The notes under the pieces: generated by a model
The model's input: the letters and a program-made list of their open reading frames with translations, nothing else
What the model was told of the DNA's origin: nothing
Database searches by the model: none
NCBI GenBank assembly: GCA_003599575.1
Contig: QZKV01000106.1
Span: 1-42,871 of the forward strand
Length of the DNA: 42,871 nt
Reading direction: 5' to 3'
Origin: Desulfobacteraceae bacterium
Lineage (GTDB): Bacteria > Desulfobacterota > Desulfobacteria > Desulfobacterales > Desulfosarcinaceae
Shown here: piece by piece, positions 16,743 through 26,026 of the stretch
Layout of the letters: every line of letters begins with the position of its first letter
Position numbering within the stretch: the first letter of the stretch is position 1
Made by a program: the position numbers and the translations under genes

Positions 16743-17885
16743 ATGGCCGGGGCATTGGACGGCATCACAGTTCTTGAAATGGCGCTGCAGTATCCGGGGC
16801 CGTACTGTTCCACGCTTTTAGCGGGTCTCGGGGCGGAAGTCATCAAGGTGGAAATGCCGGGAACCGGAGATGCCGCCCGGCGCCGTCCGGCCTTTTTCGA
16901 TGCCATCAACCGCAGCAAAAGCAGTATTGCCCTGGATCTCAAGCGCGCGGGCGGCAAAGAGATCCTGTACCGCTTGATACAAAGGTGCGACGTGGTCACC
17001 GAAGGTTTTCGTCCGGGCGTCGCCGCCAGGCTGGGGATCGGCTATGCGACACTGAGCGCCATGAATCCACGCCTGATCTACTGCTCGATTACCGGTTTTG
17101 GGCAAAAAGGTCCCTACAGCGATCTGCCGGGCCACGATTTGAACTACATGGCACTCGCCGGAATGCTGCAATCCTTTCAGGACCCCCAGGGAGATCCCAT
17201 CATGCCCGGTGTGGCCATCGCCGACCTCTCCGCGGGCATGTTCGCGGCCATCGGCATCCTGGCGGCGCTCACCGCACGAAGCACATCGGGCCGGGGGCAG
17301 CACGTGGACGTTTGCATGCTCGACGGGCTTCTATCCTGGATGGGAACCAATCTGTCGATGTATGCCGATACGGGCCAAATCCGAAAGACCCGCGACGCGG
17401 GTTACGGCCTTTTTACCACGGCCGACGGCAAACTTCTCGCCCTGGGCATCGCTCACGAAAACTGGTTCTGGGATCGGCTCTGCAAAGCGGCCGGTCTCGA
17501 AGAGCTGGCCGGCATTCCGGCCGCGGAGCGAAACCTGCGCCGGCCCGAGCTGATCAAGCCGTTGCAGGATGTGCTGCGGCGCAAGACGCGCGCCGAATGG
17601 CTGCAATTGCTCAAGGATGCGGATGTCCCGGCCACGCCCGTTCAGGATTTGTCCGATGTCATGGAAGACCCGCATGTGAAGATGCGCGACATGGCCGAGG
17701 TGGTCACCGGCCCGCAAGGCCGTCGGTCGGTTCGGGTGGGTTTTCCGGTCAAGTTTTCGCCTGGCGAACCGCCCAGGCCGAAATCCGCCGTGCCCGCTCT
17801 GGGAGAACAAACCGAAGAAATTCTCAAAACGCTGGGCTACAGGGAAGAAGATATCGCGCACTTCAGGAACGAAGGCGTTATTTAG
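16743..17885 (+). CDS. Class III CoA-transferase family, AMACR-like
   Basis: A 380-aa CaiB/BaiF protein directly coupled to the crotonase. N-terminal ALQYPGPYC and GAEVIKVE, then EGFRPGV, the GPYSDLPGHDLNY active-site region and the LGIAHENWFW segment. The GHDxNY motif is shared with alpha-methylacyl-CoA racemase, whose His/Asp pair inverts C2. The Asp could equally serve CoA transfer. Its closest relative in the window is the gene at 38356, which shares ALQYPGPYC and LGIAHE-WFW. It probably acts on the same CoA ester as the neighbouring SDR, thiolase and ACAD. Confidence 0.9.
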   Translation: MAGALDGITVLEMALQYPGPYCSTLLAGLGAEVIKVEMPGTGDAARRRPAFFDAINRSKSSIALDLKRAGGKEILYRLIQRCDVVTEGFRPGVAARLGIGYATLSAMNPRLIYCSITGFGQKGPYSDLPGHDLNYMALAGMLQSFQDPQGDPIMPGVAIADLSAGMFAAIGILAALTARSTSGRGQHVDVCMLDGLLSWMGTNLSMYADTGQIRKTRDAGYGLFTTADGKLLALGIAHENWFWDRLCKAAGLEELAGIPAAERNLRRPELIKPLQDVLRRKTRAEWLQLLKDADVPATPVQDLSDVMEDPHVKMRDMAEVVTGPQGRRSVRVGFPVKFSPGEPPRPKSAVPALGEQTEEILKTLGYREEDIAHFRNEGVI

Positions 17886-17932
17886 ACCATTTTTTTTATC
17901 AGTCTTCAGCCAAAAGCATCAGGAAAAGCAAA

Positions 17933-18742
17933 ATGGATCTGGAACTCAAGGGCAAAACGGCCCTGATCACAGGCGCGGGACAAGGCGTGGGGCGCGAAAT
18001 CGCGCGCGTATTGGCAGCCGAGGGGGTCAAGGTCGCTGTCAACGATCTGTTCCAGGAAAAGGCTGAGGCGGTCGCGGCCGAGATCCAGAAGGCCGGCGGG
18101 GAAGCCATGGGCGTGCAGGCCGATGTCGGGAACCTCGAACAGGTGCGCGCCATGGCGGACAGAATCGTTGCCCGCTTCGGGACCATCAACATCCTGGTGA
18201 ACAATGCCGGCGTGCCCGTAGAGATCCGCAGCGGCGCAACGCCGCGAACCGTTTTTGCCGGCAGCGAGCCCTCCTTCTGGCAAAAGCAGGTCAACCTGAA
18301 TTTCTACGGGTGCCTGAACTGCACCGACGCGGTGATCAAGCCCATGATTGAAAGCAATGACGGCAAGATCATCAGCATCATTTCCGAAGCCGGCCGCACG
18401 GGCGAAGCCTACATGGCCGTCTATTCCGGCGCCAAGGCCGGCGTCCTGGGGTTCAGCAAGGCCCTGGCCAAGGAAGTCGGCCGCTACTGCATCAACGTCA
18501 ACTGCATCGCCATCGGTGCGACGGCCCACGAAGGCACTTCCGGCCGCCTGAACCTCAAATCCACACCCGAAAACGACCCGGCCCTGGAGAAGATGCTGAA
18601 GGTCTACCCGATCGGCCGGGGCCTGGGCCGGCTGGGCCGGGCGTATGATCCTGCCTATGCAGTGGCTTTTTTGGCTTCCCCCAGGGCCGCCTATATCACC
18701 GGTCAGGTGCTGAGCGTAAGCGGTGGTTTCTCCATGTGTTAA
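17933..18742 (+). CDS. Short-chain dehydrogenase (3-hydroxyacyl-CoA dehydrogenase type)
   Basis: A 269-aa classical SDR starting at MDLELKGK; longer readings upstream are overlap with the previous gene. NAD(P) motif TGAGQGVG (13-20), NNAG (90-93), Ser151 and Y164SGAK168 form the catalytic set. Expected to oxidise the beta-hydroxyl of the crotonase product. A 9-residue stretch around GRTGEA and the C-terminal LSVSGGFSM are nearly identical in the paralogue at 34671. Within a bbs-like pathway it would take the BbsCD role, but only one SDR subunit is present per module. Confidence 0.93.
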   Translation: MDLELKGKTALITGAGQGVGREIARVLAAEGVKVAVNDLFQEKAEAVAAEIQKAGGEAMGVQADVGNLEQVRAMADRIVARFGTINILVNNAGVPVEIRSGATPRTVFAGSEPSFWQKQVNLNFYGCLNCTDAVIKPMIESNDGKIISIISEAGRTGEAYMAVYSGAKAGVLGFSKALAKEVGRYCINVNCIAIGATAHEGTSGRLNLKSTPENDPALEKMLKVYPIGRGLGRLGRAYDPAYAVAFLASPRAAYITGQVLSVSGGFSMC

Positions 18743-18848
18743 AGCGTTTATTCGCCGATTCGTTAATTCTTCGATTTCATCATTAACCACTCACCAATGA
18801 ACGGTTGAACGAAGCGCCGAATTTAACATATCAACAAAAGGAATCCAA

Positions 18849-19280
18849 ATGGCGGCGGAAAAAAGAGAGGTGATTCTCAAGGAAGGCCTCTGGTCCGATG
18901 AGCGGAGTACGGGCGGGGAAGTGCAGCTATTGGGCAGTGAATGCCTGGACTGCGGAGAAGTCTTCTCCGCCCCCAGAGAAATAGGCCTTTGCGGCTACTG
19001 CCAGTCCAAGAACCTGAAAAGCATCCGCTTGAGTACCCGGGGAAAGATCTACAGTTATACCGTCATCATGCAGCGGCCGCCGGTATACTACCAGGGGCCG
19101 GTGCCTTACGCCATCGGTTTTGTCGAACTGCCGGAAGGGGTGCGCGTGGAGACCCTGTTCACCGACTGCAATTTCGACGACTTGCAAATCGGCCTGGAGG
19201 TCGAGCTGGTACTGCGCAAACTGCATCAGGACGAAGCAGGCAATGATGTGATAACCTATATGTTCAGGCCGGCGGCGTAA
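18849..19280 (+). CDS. DUF35 Zn-ribbon/OB-fold thiolase partner
   Basis: A 143-aa protein with a rubredoxin-like zinc ribbon (CLDCG then CGYCQ at about residues 31-51) and a C-terminal OB fold (GKIYSYTVI, RPPVYYQGP, VELVLRKL). DUF35 proteins such as BbsA and the C-terminal part of ChsH2 form complexes with SCPx-type thiolases and are needed for their activity or stability. It sits 139 bp before a thiolase, as expected. AAGGA lies upstream of the ATG. It is very similar to the gene at 34199. Confidence 0.92.
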   Translation: MAAEKREVILKEGLWSDERSTGGEVQLLGSECLDCGEVFSAPREIGLCGYCQSKNLKSIRLSTRGKIYSYTVIMQRPPVYYQGPVPYAIGFVELPEGVRVETLFTDCNFDDLQIGLEVELVLRKLHQDEAGNDVITYMFRPAA

Positions 19281-19419
19281 ACACCGAAGGGTGTGCTGAG
19301 TGGATGGAAATACAATCCGCAAGCAGGTTTGATATGAAGATCTTTGGGCACGTACACGAAAAGAACGTATGCATCTCCGGGAAAAGCGGCGCCGGTCTCC
19401 GCCGGCCGAGGAGGAGTAG

Positions 19420-20577
19420 ATGGTGCAATTAAGAGAGGTCGTCGTGGCCGGGGCCGGCTTGACCCGCTTCGATATCTACGACGGTAACAAGGGGCGGCCA
19501 TTCAAAGAGTGCGATGAACTGGGCAGCGCAGCGATACTGGCGGCCCTGGAAGAAGCCCGGATGTCGATCAAAGAAGTCCAAGCCGCATTTTGCGGCAAAG
19601 TATATGCATCCACGGCCACCGGCCACAACGCCATCTCGCGTATCGGCATGACCGGCATGCCCATCGTGAATCTGGAAAATGCCTGTTCGAGCGGCGGTTC
19701 GGCCATACGCCTGGCCTATGAAGCCATCGCCCGCGAGCAGTATGATGTGGTCCTGGCCTTCGGCGCCGAGGAAGCCCCCCGGGGCGGCATGATCAAAAGC
19801 ACCAGCTGGCCGATGCATGAACGCATGATGGGCTTCAATGTACAGCCGGCCGCATATGCCATGGGCGCGGTGCGGTACATGGCGGAGACCGGCGCGACCG
19901 AAGAAGACTTCTCGCTGGTGACCGTGAAAAACCGCCGGCACGGCGCCCTGAATCCCTATGCCCGTTTTCAAAAGCCGGTCAGCCTTGAAGAGGTGACGGC
20001 CTCGCGCATGATCGCCAAACCCCTGCGCCTGCTCCACTCCTGCCCGCTGGCGGATGGCGCCGGCGCCGTGATTCTGTGCGCTGAGCACAAACTCAAATCA
20101 AAAGCCAAAAAAGTGACCGTGGCCGCAGCGGTGCTCACCACCGGCACCTACGGCCACGAGTACGGGGGCGGAAGTTTAAAAATAAAGACCCCGCACCAGA
20201 TCACCCTGTGCATGGAAAAGGCGTGGGCCATGTCCGGCATGGGACCCGGCGACATCGATGTGCTGCAAGCCTATGACACCATGTCGGCCGGCGAGTTGTG
20301 GGATATCGAGAAGATGGACTTTTGCGGCAAAGGCGAAGCACCGCGCCTGCTGCGCGAGGGGTATTTCGACTTGGGCGGCAAACTGCCGGTCAACACCGAC
20401 GGCGGTCTGCTGTCCCGCGGCCACGCTCTGGGGGCCACCGGCATCGCGCAGGTGATCGAGATTTTCCGGCAGATCCGCGGGGAAGCCGGCAAGCGCCAGG
20501 TTCCGGGCGCCAAAGCCGGATTGGCGCACGCCATGGGGGCCGGACCCAACAGCAGCGTAGTCATCCTGAAGAGATAA
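19420..20577 (+). CDS. Thiolase (BbsB/SCPx-like), HD-to-YD variant
   Basis: A 385-aa thiolase preceded by GGAGGAG. Nucleophilic Cys89 lies in ENACSSG; His335 lies in RGHALGATG. The HDxF motif of other SCPx-type thiolases reads QAYDTMS (283-289), with Tyr for His. The C-terminal cysteine is replaced by HAMGAGPNS. Together with the DUF35 protein it should cleave or form a C-C bond in a 3-oxoacyl-CoA. The paralogue at 33026 has the same His-to-Tyr change, so this is a subfamily feature rather than decay. Confidence 0.92.
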   Translation: MVQLREVVVAGAGLTRFDIYDGNKGRPFKECDELGSAAILAALEEARMSIKEVQAAFCGKVYASTATGHNAISRIGMTGMPIVNLENACSSGGSAIRLAYEAIAREQYDVVLAFGAEEAPRGGMIKSTSWPMHERMMGFNVQPAAYAMGAVRYMAETGATEEDFSLVTVKNRRHGALNPYARFQKPVSLEEVTASRMIAKPLRLLHSCPLADGAGAVILCAEHKLKSKAKKVTVAAAVLTTGTYGHEYGGGSLKIKTPHQITLCMEKAWAMSGMGPGDIDVLQAYDTMSAGELWDIEKMDFCGKGEAPRLLREGYFDLGGKLPVNTDGGLLSRGHALGATGIAQVIEIFRQIRGEAGKRQVPGAKAGLAHAMGAGPNSSVVILKR

Positions 20578-20624
20578 AGACAAAGGCGCAAGGCCGAAGG
20601 GGTGCGGGTTTTTAACTGAAAGCG

Positions 20625-21545
20625 ATGGTGGCGCACATGACCAATACTGTCTGTAAGTTGCTGCAGATCGAGTTTCCCATACTGCTGGGCGGCATGCTTT
20701 ACGCAGGCCGAGCGCGGCTTGCTGCCGCAGTCAGTGAGGCCGGCGGTCTGGGCGTTCTGGGCGCCGGGAGCATGAAGCCGGACGAACTGGCCGAAGAAGT
20801 CGCGATCGTCCGCAAACTGACCGCCAAGCCCTTTGGAGTGAACATCCCCCTGCGGGCGCCGCAACCGGAGGTGCTGATCGATGCGGCCCTGGCGGGCGCC
20901 GTGCAGGTGTTTGCCACATCGGGCGGGAGTCCCTCAAAGTATACCGACCGGATCAAAAAGGCCGGCGCCAAAATCATCCATGTGGTTGCCACGGTCCGCC
21001 AGGCGATCAACGCCCAGGCCGCCGGCGTCGATGCCGTGGTGGCCGAAGGGTGTGAATCGGGCGGCATTCTGAGCAAAGATTTGGTCACCACCCTGGCGCT
21101 GGTGCCGCAGGTGGTCGACGCGGTGCAGGTTCCGGTGATCGCAGCGGGTGGTATTGCCGATGGCCGGGGTATGGCGGCGGCTTTTGCCTTGGGTGCGCGG
21201 GCCATTCAGATGGGCACGCGGTTTTTGGCGAGCGCCGAATGCGCTATTGCCGCCGATTACAAGCAAGCCCTGCTGATGGCCGCCGACACGGATACGCGGG
21301 TTTTCACGAATGCTTCGGGTGTGGGCATGCGGTCCCTGAAAAAGGAACTGCTGCAATGCGCCGGGGAGGCAATTGCGCTGGGCAATGCCGTGGGGGCTGC
21401 CCCTGCGGATCGCACGAACCACGGCCGTGCAGCCGGACAGAGTTCAGGGTTGATTCACGATATTCTGCCGGCCGGGGAGATCATTCAAAGGATACTCTCC
21501 CAGGCCAAAGCGGCTGCTGCAGGTCTGGTGCAGCATTTTGGCTGA
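20625..21545 (+). CDS. Nitronate monooxygenase/FabK-family flavoprotein
   Basis: An FMN TIM-barrel protein of about 306 aa. FPILLGGMLYAG, EAGGLGVLGAG, AAGGIADGRG and MGTRFLAS mark the flavin and phosphate-binding sites. The usual EAGGH motif is ESGGILSK, so the family's catalytic His appears to be Ile. The start could be ATG 20625 or ATG 20637; the latter has GGTGG upstream. Embedded between thiolase and ACAD genes on one strand, it may act as an enoyl-CoA reductase or flavin-dependent accessory enzyme. True nitronate oxidation is doubtful without the His. Confidence 0.87.
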   Translation: MVAHMTNTVCKLLQIEFPILLGGMLYAGRARLAAAVSEAGGLGVLGAGSMKPDELAEEVAIVRKLTAKPFGVNIPLRAPQPEVLIDAALAGAVQVFATSGGSPSKYTDRIKKAGAKIIHVVATVRQAINAQAAGVDAVVAEGCESGGILSKDLVTTLALVPQVVDAVQVPVIAAGGIADGRGMAAAFALGARAIQMGTRFLASAECAIAADYKQALLMAADTDTRVFTNASGVGMRSLKKELLQCAGEAIALGNAVGAAPADRTNHGRAAGQSSGLIHDILPAGEIIQRILSQAKAAAAGLVQHFG

Positions 21546-21634
21546 AGGCCCTTAAATGCATTACTTTTCGTCAGGACGCACGATCATCATGCACGGGCAA
21601 GGAGTAAAATAGGATATTTCACAAGGAGACATTC

Positions 21635-22801
21635 ATGGACTTCAATCTCACCAAAGAGCAACAGATGCTGCAGCGCAGCGTGCAGGAGTATATGCGCAAC
21701 AAGATCGTGCCCATCGCCGATGCGTACGACAAAAAGGGGCCCATGTCGAAAACGGATGCCCATCGCTTTTTAAAAGATCTCATTCCCTTCGGTTATGTCG
21801 GCGCCCTGGTTCCCGAAGAGATGGGCGGTCCCGGCCTCACCTACATGGATTCCGCGATCATCACGTTGGAACTCAGGAAAGCCTATGCTTCTCTGGGCGG
21901 AATTGCCGGGATCACCTCCAATGCCGCCGTGGGCATTGCACGCTCGGACAACGCGATGCTCAAAGAGAAGTGTTTGCCGGGCTTGCTCCGCGCGGATAAA
22001 ATCGGTTGCATGGCCATCACCGAGCCCGATGCCGGTTCAGACCCATCGGGCATGCAGACCACGGCCGCATTGGACGGCGATCATTACGTGCTCAACGGAA
22101 CCAAGATGTGGATTTCCAACGGTTCCATTGCCGACTACGTGATAGTGGCCTGCGTGGATGAATCCAAGGACGGCGGAAACCGCGACCGGATCTTTCGCAT
22201 TCTGGTGGAAAAAGAAATTTCCCCCTTCAAGGCCAGTGAGATCCCCAAGATGGGCGTCAAATCCTTCCCGACCTCCGAGCTGGTGTTCAGCGACTGCCGG
22301 GTTCCCAAAGAAAACGTGCTGCGCGCATCGGGCAAGAACTTCGACAATATCCAGAAAGGACTCATCGTGGCGCGCTGCAATGCGGCCGTGGCTTGCGTGG
22401 GAATTGCCGAAGCGGCCTTGGAAGCGGCCGTCAAGCACGCCCGCAGCCGGACGCAGTTCGGCAAAGTGATCGGCAAGTTTCAGATGATCCAGCAGCTGAT
22501 TGCGGAAATGGCCATCGAGGTGGAGGCTGCCAAACTCCTGACCTTCAAGGCGTTCAAGATGCTGGACGAGGGCGCTTTTCCCCGCAAGGAGTCTTCGATC
22601 GCCAAGGCGTACGCCACGGAAATCGGGTGGAAAGTGGCCTCCAAAGCCATGCAGATCCACGGCGCCTATGGATTGTCCACGGAGTATCCGTTGGAAAGAT
22701 ATTTCCGGGATGCGCGCTGTTATACTTTCCCGGACGGGACTACCCAGATTCAGCATCTAATTATCGGCCGCGAAATATTGGGCCTGTCGGCCATCCGATG
22801 A
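21635..22801 (+). CDS. Acyl-CoA dehydrogenase, PDGT type
   Basis: A 388-aa ACAD with ITEPDAGSDPSG, MWISNG, RTQFGKVIGKFQ and IHGAYGLSTE. The C-terminal catalytic segment reads FPDGTTQIQ, with Asp where MCAD has Glu in YEGT, as in the two ACADs at 23132 and 35571. Role: FAD-dependent desaturation of the CoA ester made in this module. AAGGAG lies upstream. Closest window relative is 35571 (shared RFLKDL/FGYVG N-terminal segment). It is followed by the broken ligase gene. Confidence 0.93.
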   Translation: MDFNLTKEQQMLQRSVQEYMRNKIVPIADAYDKKGPMSKTDAHRFLKDLIPFGYVGALVPEEMGGPGLTYMDSAIITLELRKAYASLGGIAGITSNAAVGIARSDNAMLKEKCLPGLLRADKIGCMAITEPDAGSDPSGMQTTAALDGDHYVLNGTKMWISNGSIADYVIVACVDESKDGGNRDRIFRILVEKEISPFKASEIPKMGVKSFPTSELVFSDCRVPKENVLRASGKNFDNIQKGLIVARCNAAVACVGIAEAALEAAVKHARSRTQFGKVIGKFQMIQQLIAEMAIEVEAAKLLTFKAFKMLDEGAFPRKESSIAKAYATEIGWKVASKAMQIHGAYGLSTEYPLERYFRDARCYTFPDGTTQIQHLIIGREILGLSAIR

Positions 22802-22902
22802 ATTGAAAACGGCTTGGCCTGAGTTCACCTGGTCCATGCATGGATAAAGGCAAAGGTCAGTAACCAAAGGTTTTCTTCCACAATGCAGGTCGGAGCCTTC
22901 GT

Positions 22903-23094
22903 ATGAATCTTCGGGATTACCTTGTCAAAGCCGGACTTCGCTACCCTGAGCACGAAGTATTGGTCCACCGGGAAGTACGCTACACCACCCGGACCCTCGT
23001 CGAGCGCATTTTTCGGGTTTCGCATGCATTGATGAATCTTGGCCTGCAAAAGGGCGACCGGGTGGCAGTGCTCCTGCGCAATTGCGCAACGTGA
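22903..23094 (+). pseudogene. Truncated AMP-forming acyl-CoA ligase, N-terminal fragment
   Basis: 63 codons from an ATG with a reasonable Shine-Dalgarno (GTCGGAG). The translation matches the first ~62 residues of the ligase at 36766: VERIFRVS-AL-NLGL then KGDRVAVLL-NC. After NC similarity stops at once and TGA follows at 23092. More than 450 residues, including all catalytic motifs, are missing. It would have been the last gene of this + strand module. The break lies about 40 bp from the end of the opposite-strand ACAD, so it marks a rearrangement junction. Confidence 0.85.
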
Positions 23095-23131
23095 ACTGAT
23101 TCATGCCACTCAGAAAGCAGTCCGATGAGCT

Positions 23132-24280
23132 TTAGGTAAAAGCGCTTTGGCCTAATGCTTCCCGGCCGACGATAAGCTTTTGAATTTGTGTGGTTCCATC
23201 GGGAATGGTCAACATACGCGCCTGGCGGTGATATTCTTCGATCGGGTAATCTGTCGTCAGGCCGTGAAATCCATGTATCTGGATCGCATTGGAGGTGACT
23301 TGCACGGCCGCTTCGGTCGCGAAAAATTTGGCCATCGAGGAGGCCGCGTTTTTTTGGACGCCCTCATCTATCAGGCTCAGCGCTCTGAACGCCAGCAGGC
23401 GGGCGGCATCTTTCTGGGCCATCATATCGGCGATCATTTGATGAATCAACTGAGAGCCGCCCAATTCTTTTCCGGATGCCTGCGCCTCCCTCACATGTCG
23501 TATGGATGCATCGATGGCGAGCTGCATCAAATGGATGCCGGTTAAGGCGACGAAACATCTTGCGCGCTGGAAGGCTTTCATGGTCGCGCTTAAGCCCCTT
23601 CCGATGGAACCAAGCAGATTTTCTTTAGGAACGATGCAGTTATCGAATGTCAGTTCACCCAGATGGCCTTTGTCCCCCAACACAGGAATGCTGCGCGCCG
23701 CAAAGGGCGATTGCGACTTGTCGATAAGGATTCTGATCAGCCCCTTGGCGCCCAGGGAGGGGTCTACGGTGGCAAGAACGATAGCGAGGTCTGCCATAAC
23801 GCCGTTGGTTATGAACACTTTGGTACCGTTGACGACGTAATGATCCCCCTTGGGTTCGGCGGTCGTTTCCACCATTCTCGGGTTGGAGCCAACGTTGGGT
23901 TCCGTTATGGCGGAACATCCGATAAGCTCCGCATTCAACAACCCCGGCAAATACTTTTCCTGCTGCCTTTTGGTCCCCAGATGGGCGATCGCATGGGCTG
24001 TGCCGGATGAAATCATGATCACGCTGTTTATGGCCCGATCCAGTTGCTCGTATACCAAGCCCCACGTGATGTGGTCCATGCCGGCGCCGCCCATTTCCCG
24101 GGGAATAACATTGCCCAGCGCCCCCAGTGGAATGGTTTTCTTCAGCAGATTTTTGATGGCCTCCTTTGGCAGGGCTTCATTGGAACGATGCGTTTCTGCG
24201 AAAGGCATTATTTCTTGCGCCATCAATTCCTTGGTTTTCCGCGCGAGAGCTTCTTGTTCTTCAGTCAGCTGGAAATGCAT
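23132..24280 (-). CDS. Acyl-CoA dehydrogenase, PDGT type (BbsG-like)
   Basis: A 382-aa ACAD. AITEPNVGSNPR replaces the common GSD; VFITNG, IHGFHGLTTDYPIEEY and IPDGTTQIQ are visible, the last with Asp at the catalytic acid position. Last gene of the minus-strand run of CoA-transferase pair, crotonase, DUF35, thiolase and ACAD. That gene content matches the bbs beta-oxidation set, in which BbsG oxidises (R)-benzylsuccinyl-CoA. The actual substrate is not determinable from sequence alone. Confidence 0.92.
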   Translation of the reverse strand: MHFQLTEEQEALARKTKELMAQEIMPFAETHRSNEALPKEAIKNLLKKTIPLGALGNVIPREMGGAGMDHITWGLVYEQLDRAINSVIMISSGTAHAIAHLGTKRQQEKYLPGLLNAELIGCSAITEPNVGSNPRMVETTAEPKGDHYVVNGTKVFITNGVMADLAIVLATVDPSLGAKGLIRILIDKSQSPFAARSIPVLGDKGHLGELTFDNCIVPKENLLGSIGRGLSATMKAFQRARCFVALTGIHLMQLAIDASIRHVREAQASGKELGGSQLIHQMIADMMAQKDAARLLAFRALSLIDEGVQKNAASSMAKFFATEAAVQVTSNAIQIHGFHGLTTDYPIEEYHRQARMLTIPDGTTQIQKLIVGREALGQSAFT

Positions 24281-24363
24281 TTCAGTGTCCCTGCTTGTGA
24301 TATAAGAAGAAAAGACCCGTCTTCCCTAGTTTTTCGACAGGTGTCGATTTCACCGGGCCTGGT
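24281..24363. other. Spacer with TCGACAGGTGTCGA palindrome
   Basis: The 83-bp gap between thiolase and ACAD carries the perfect 14-bp palindrome TCGACAGGTGTCGA at 24334-24347. It could be a binding site or a small hairpin; no convincing terminator tail follows on the minus strand. The ACAD could have its own promoter here. Confidence 0.3.
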
Positions 24364-25470
24364 TTATCTTTTGAAAATGTGCACCGAGCACACCCCGCCC
24401 GCACCCTGTGTATGGGTCAGGCCGACTTTGGCGCTTTCGACCTGCCTTTTCGCTGCCGCCCCTCTGAGTTGCCAGACCACCTCGCAAAGTTGGGCGACGC
24501 CGGTCATTCCAAGGGGATGCCCGCGCGACTGGAGTCCCCCGCTTGGGTTCACTGGGATGTCGCCCCCGATCTCCGTTCGGCCTGTATCGACAAGAACCCC
24601 ACCTTCACCCGGTGGGCAAAAGCCCAGACTTTCGCAATGCAAGATCTCGCCGATCGTAAATGCATCATGCAACTCGGCAAAATCGATATCGCCGGGTTCC
24701 ATGGCCGCCATTTCGTAAGCGGCTTTGGCCGTACGGGCCGTCAGGTCGGCATCGTCCTTGTATTTTTCCGTCTTCAGTGCCGAACCGGCGATAAATACTT
24801 TGGGTTTTGAGTTGTATCGCCTTACGATCTTCGCAGCACACAGGACAGCGGCCGCTGCTCCGTCACTTGTCGGGCAACACTGCAGCAGCGTTATGGGATC
24901 GCATATCATTTTGGAAGCCAGGACTTCCTCCACGGTAAACACCTTCTGATAATGCGCATATGGATTAAGGCACCCGTTTTTGTGATTTTTGACGGAGACC
25001 TTGGCCATTTGTTCCACCGTGGTGCTATAGGCATGCATATGCTTGTTCGCCTTCAGCGCATATCTGGCCGGCATGACATTCAAACCCAGTTCTCTTTCCA
25101 GGCTGCCCTCTTCACCGGCGCCTCCCAGAACACCGCGGTTCATCTTTTCTACCCCGATGACGATGGCCACATCATACACACCGTTCGCGATGGCATAGAA
25201 TGCCTCACGTATTGCGGTCGACCCGCTCGCGCATGCATTTTCCACATTGATGATCGGTATGCCGGTCATTCCCAGTTTTTCACAAATCGCTTCTCCTACG
25301 GAAACGCCTTGAGCCACATGCGACGCATAGGCGACTTCCATCGCATTCCAGGGAATTCCGGCATCATCAAGTGCGTTGAGTGCCGCTTCCAGGGCAAGGT
25401 CGGTGGCGGGCTTTTCAGGATACCGCCCACACTTATGCATGCCAACGCCTGCAACGACTACCTGGCGCAA
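24364..25470 (-). CDS. Thiolase (BbsB/SCPx-like)
   Basis: A 368-aa thiolase with nucleophile Cys80 in ENACASG, the HDAF motif (AELHDAFTIGE) and RGHPLGMTG with the catalytic His. The C-terminal loop is HTQGAGGVCS. The DUF35 gene ends 17 bp upstream on the same strand, as in bbsAB, where the pair cleaves benzoylsuccinyl-CoA. Unlike the thiolases at 19420 and 33026 it keeps His in HDAF, so it is a different subfamily and perhaps serves a different substrate. Confidence 0.92.
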   Translation of the reverse strand: MRQVVVAGVGMHKCGRYPEKPATDLALEAALNALDDAGIPWNAMEVAYASHVAQGVSVGEAICEKLGMTGIPIINVENACASGSTAIREAFYAIANGVYDVAIVIGVEKMNRGVLGGAGEEGSLERELGLNVMPARYALKANKHMHAYSTTVEQMAKVSVKNHKNGCLNPYAHYQKVFTVEEVLASKMICDPITLLQCCPTSDGAAAAVLCAAKIVRRYNSKPKVFIAGSALKTEKYKDDADLTARTAKAAYEMAAMEPGDIDFAELHDAFTIGEILHCESLGFCPPGEGGVLVDTGRTEIGGDIPVNPSGGLQSRGHPLGMTGVAQLCEVVWQLRGAAAKRQVESAKVGLTHTQGAGGVCSVHIFKR

Positions 25471-25487
25471 ATCTGCACCTCCTTATG

Positions 25488-25904
25488 CTATATGATCTCG
25501 AACATATGGGCGATGATGTCATCCCCGTCATCATTCTCCCGCAATTTCCCGGCGACCACCCTTACCCGCGCACCAATCCGGATGGTTTCCGGATTGCATC
25601 CGACGAGGTGAGAGCTTATTTCAGTGCCGTCGTCCAATTTGACCACTGCAATGACATACGGCACCCGCCCCCGCCATAAAGGCGACGCTTGCCGGACGAC
25701 CGTGTAGGTAACGATTGCGCCGGATTCACTCAAGTAAATCTTGTTCAAGCGTCTTCCGCTGCAATTGGGGCAAATCGATTTCTGCGGGAAATGTTTTTCG
25801 CCGCATGCAATGCATCTGCTGCCCAATAGTTTGATGTCGCCCGTGCCATCCCGGCCGAATTCGAATAAGTTTTCCTTGACCGGTAAACTCCTTTTTTCAT
25901 TCAT
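25488..25904 (-). CDS. DUF35 Zn-ribbon/OB-fold thiolase partner
   Basis: About 138 aa from the ATG at 25904 (MNEKRS), which has GGAG at good spacing. Zinc ribbon CIACG and CPNCS, then an OB fold (GAIVTYTVV, GARVRVVAGKL). It should bind and support the thiolase encoded 17 bp downstream, as BbsA does for BbsB. It is more distant from the two DUF35 proteins at 18849 and 34199, which resemble each other. Confidence 0.92.
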   Translation of the reverse strand: MNEKRSLPVKENLFEFGRDGTGDIKLLGSRCIACGEKHFPQKSICPNCSGRRLNKIYLSESGAIVTYTVVRQASPLWRGRVPYVIAVVKLDDGTEISSHLVGCNPETIRIGARVRVVAGKLRENDDGDDIIAHMFEII

Positions 25905-26026
25905 ACGGCTCTCCAAATCCTTTCAGCGTTGACGCCAAAGCACCAGCCGGGTATCTCGTTGTACGACCCGCAGGTTTCACTGCATGTTAAAGCCCCATGC
26001 GCGGCCACAAGGAGCGTGACACAACC

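Noticed and set aside
16985..18742. 585-aa SDR fusion protein
   Set aside because: The N-terminal half is an out-of-frame reading of the CoA-transferase-family gene; the real SDR starts at ATG 17933.
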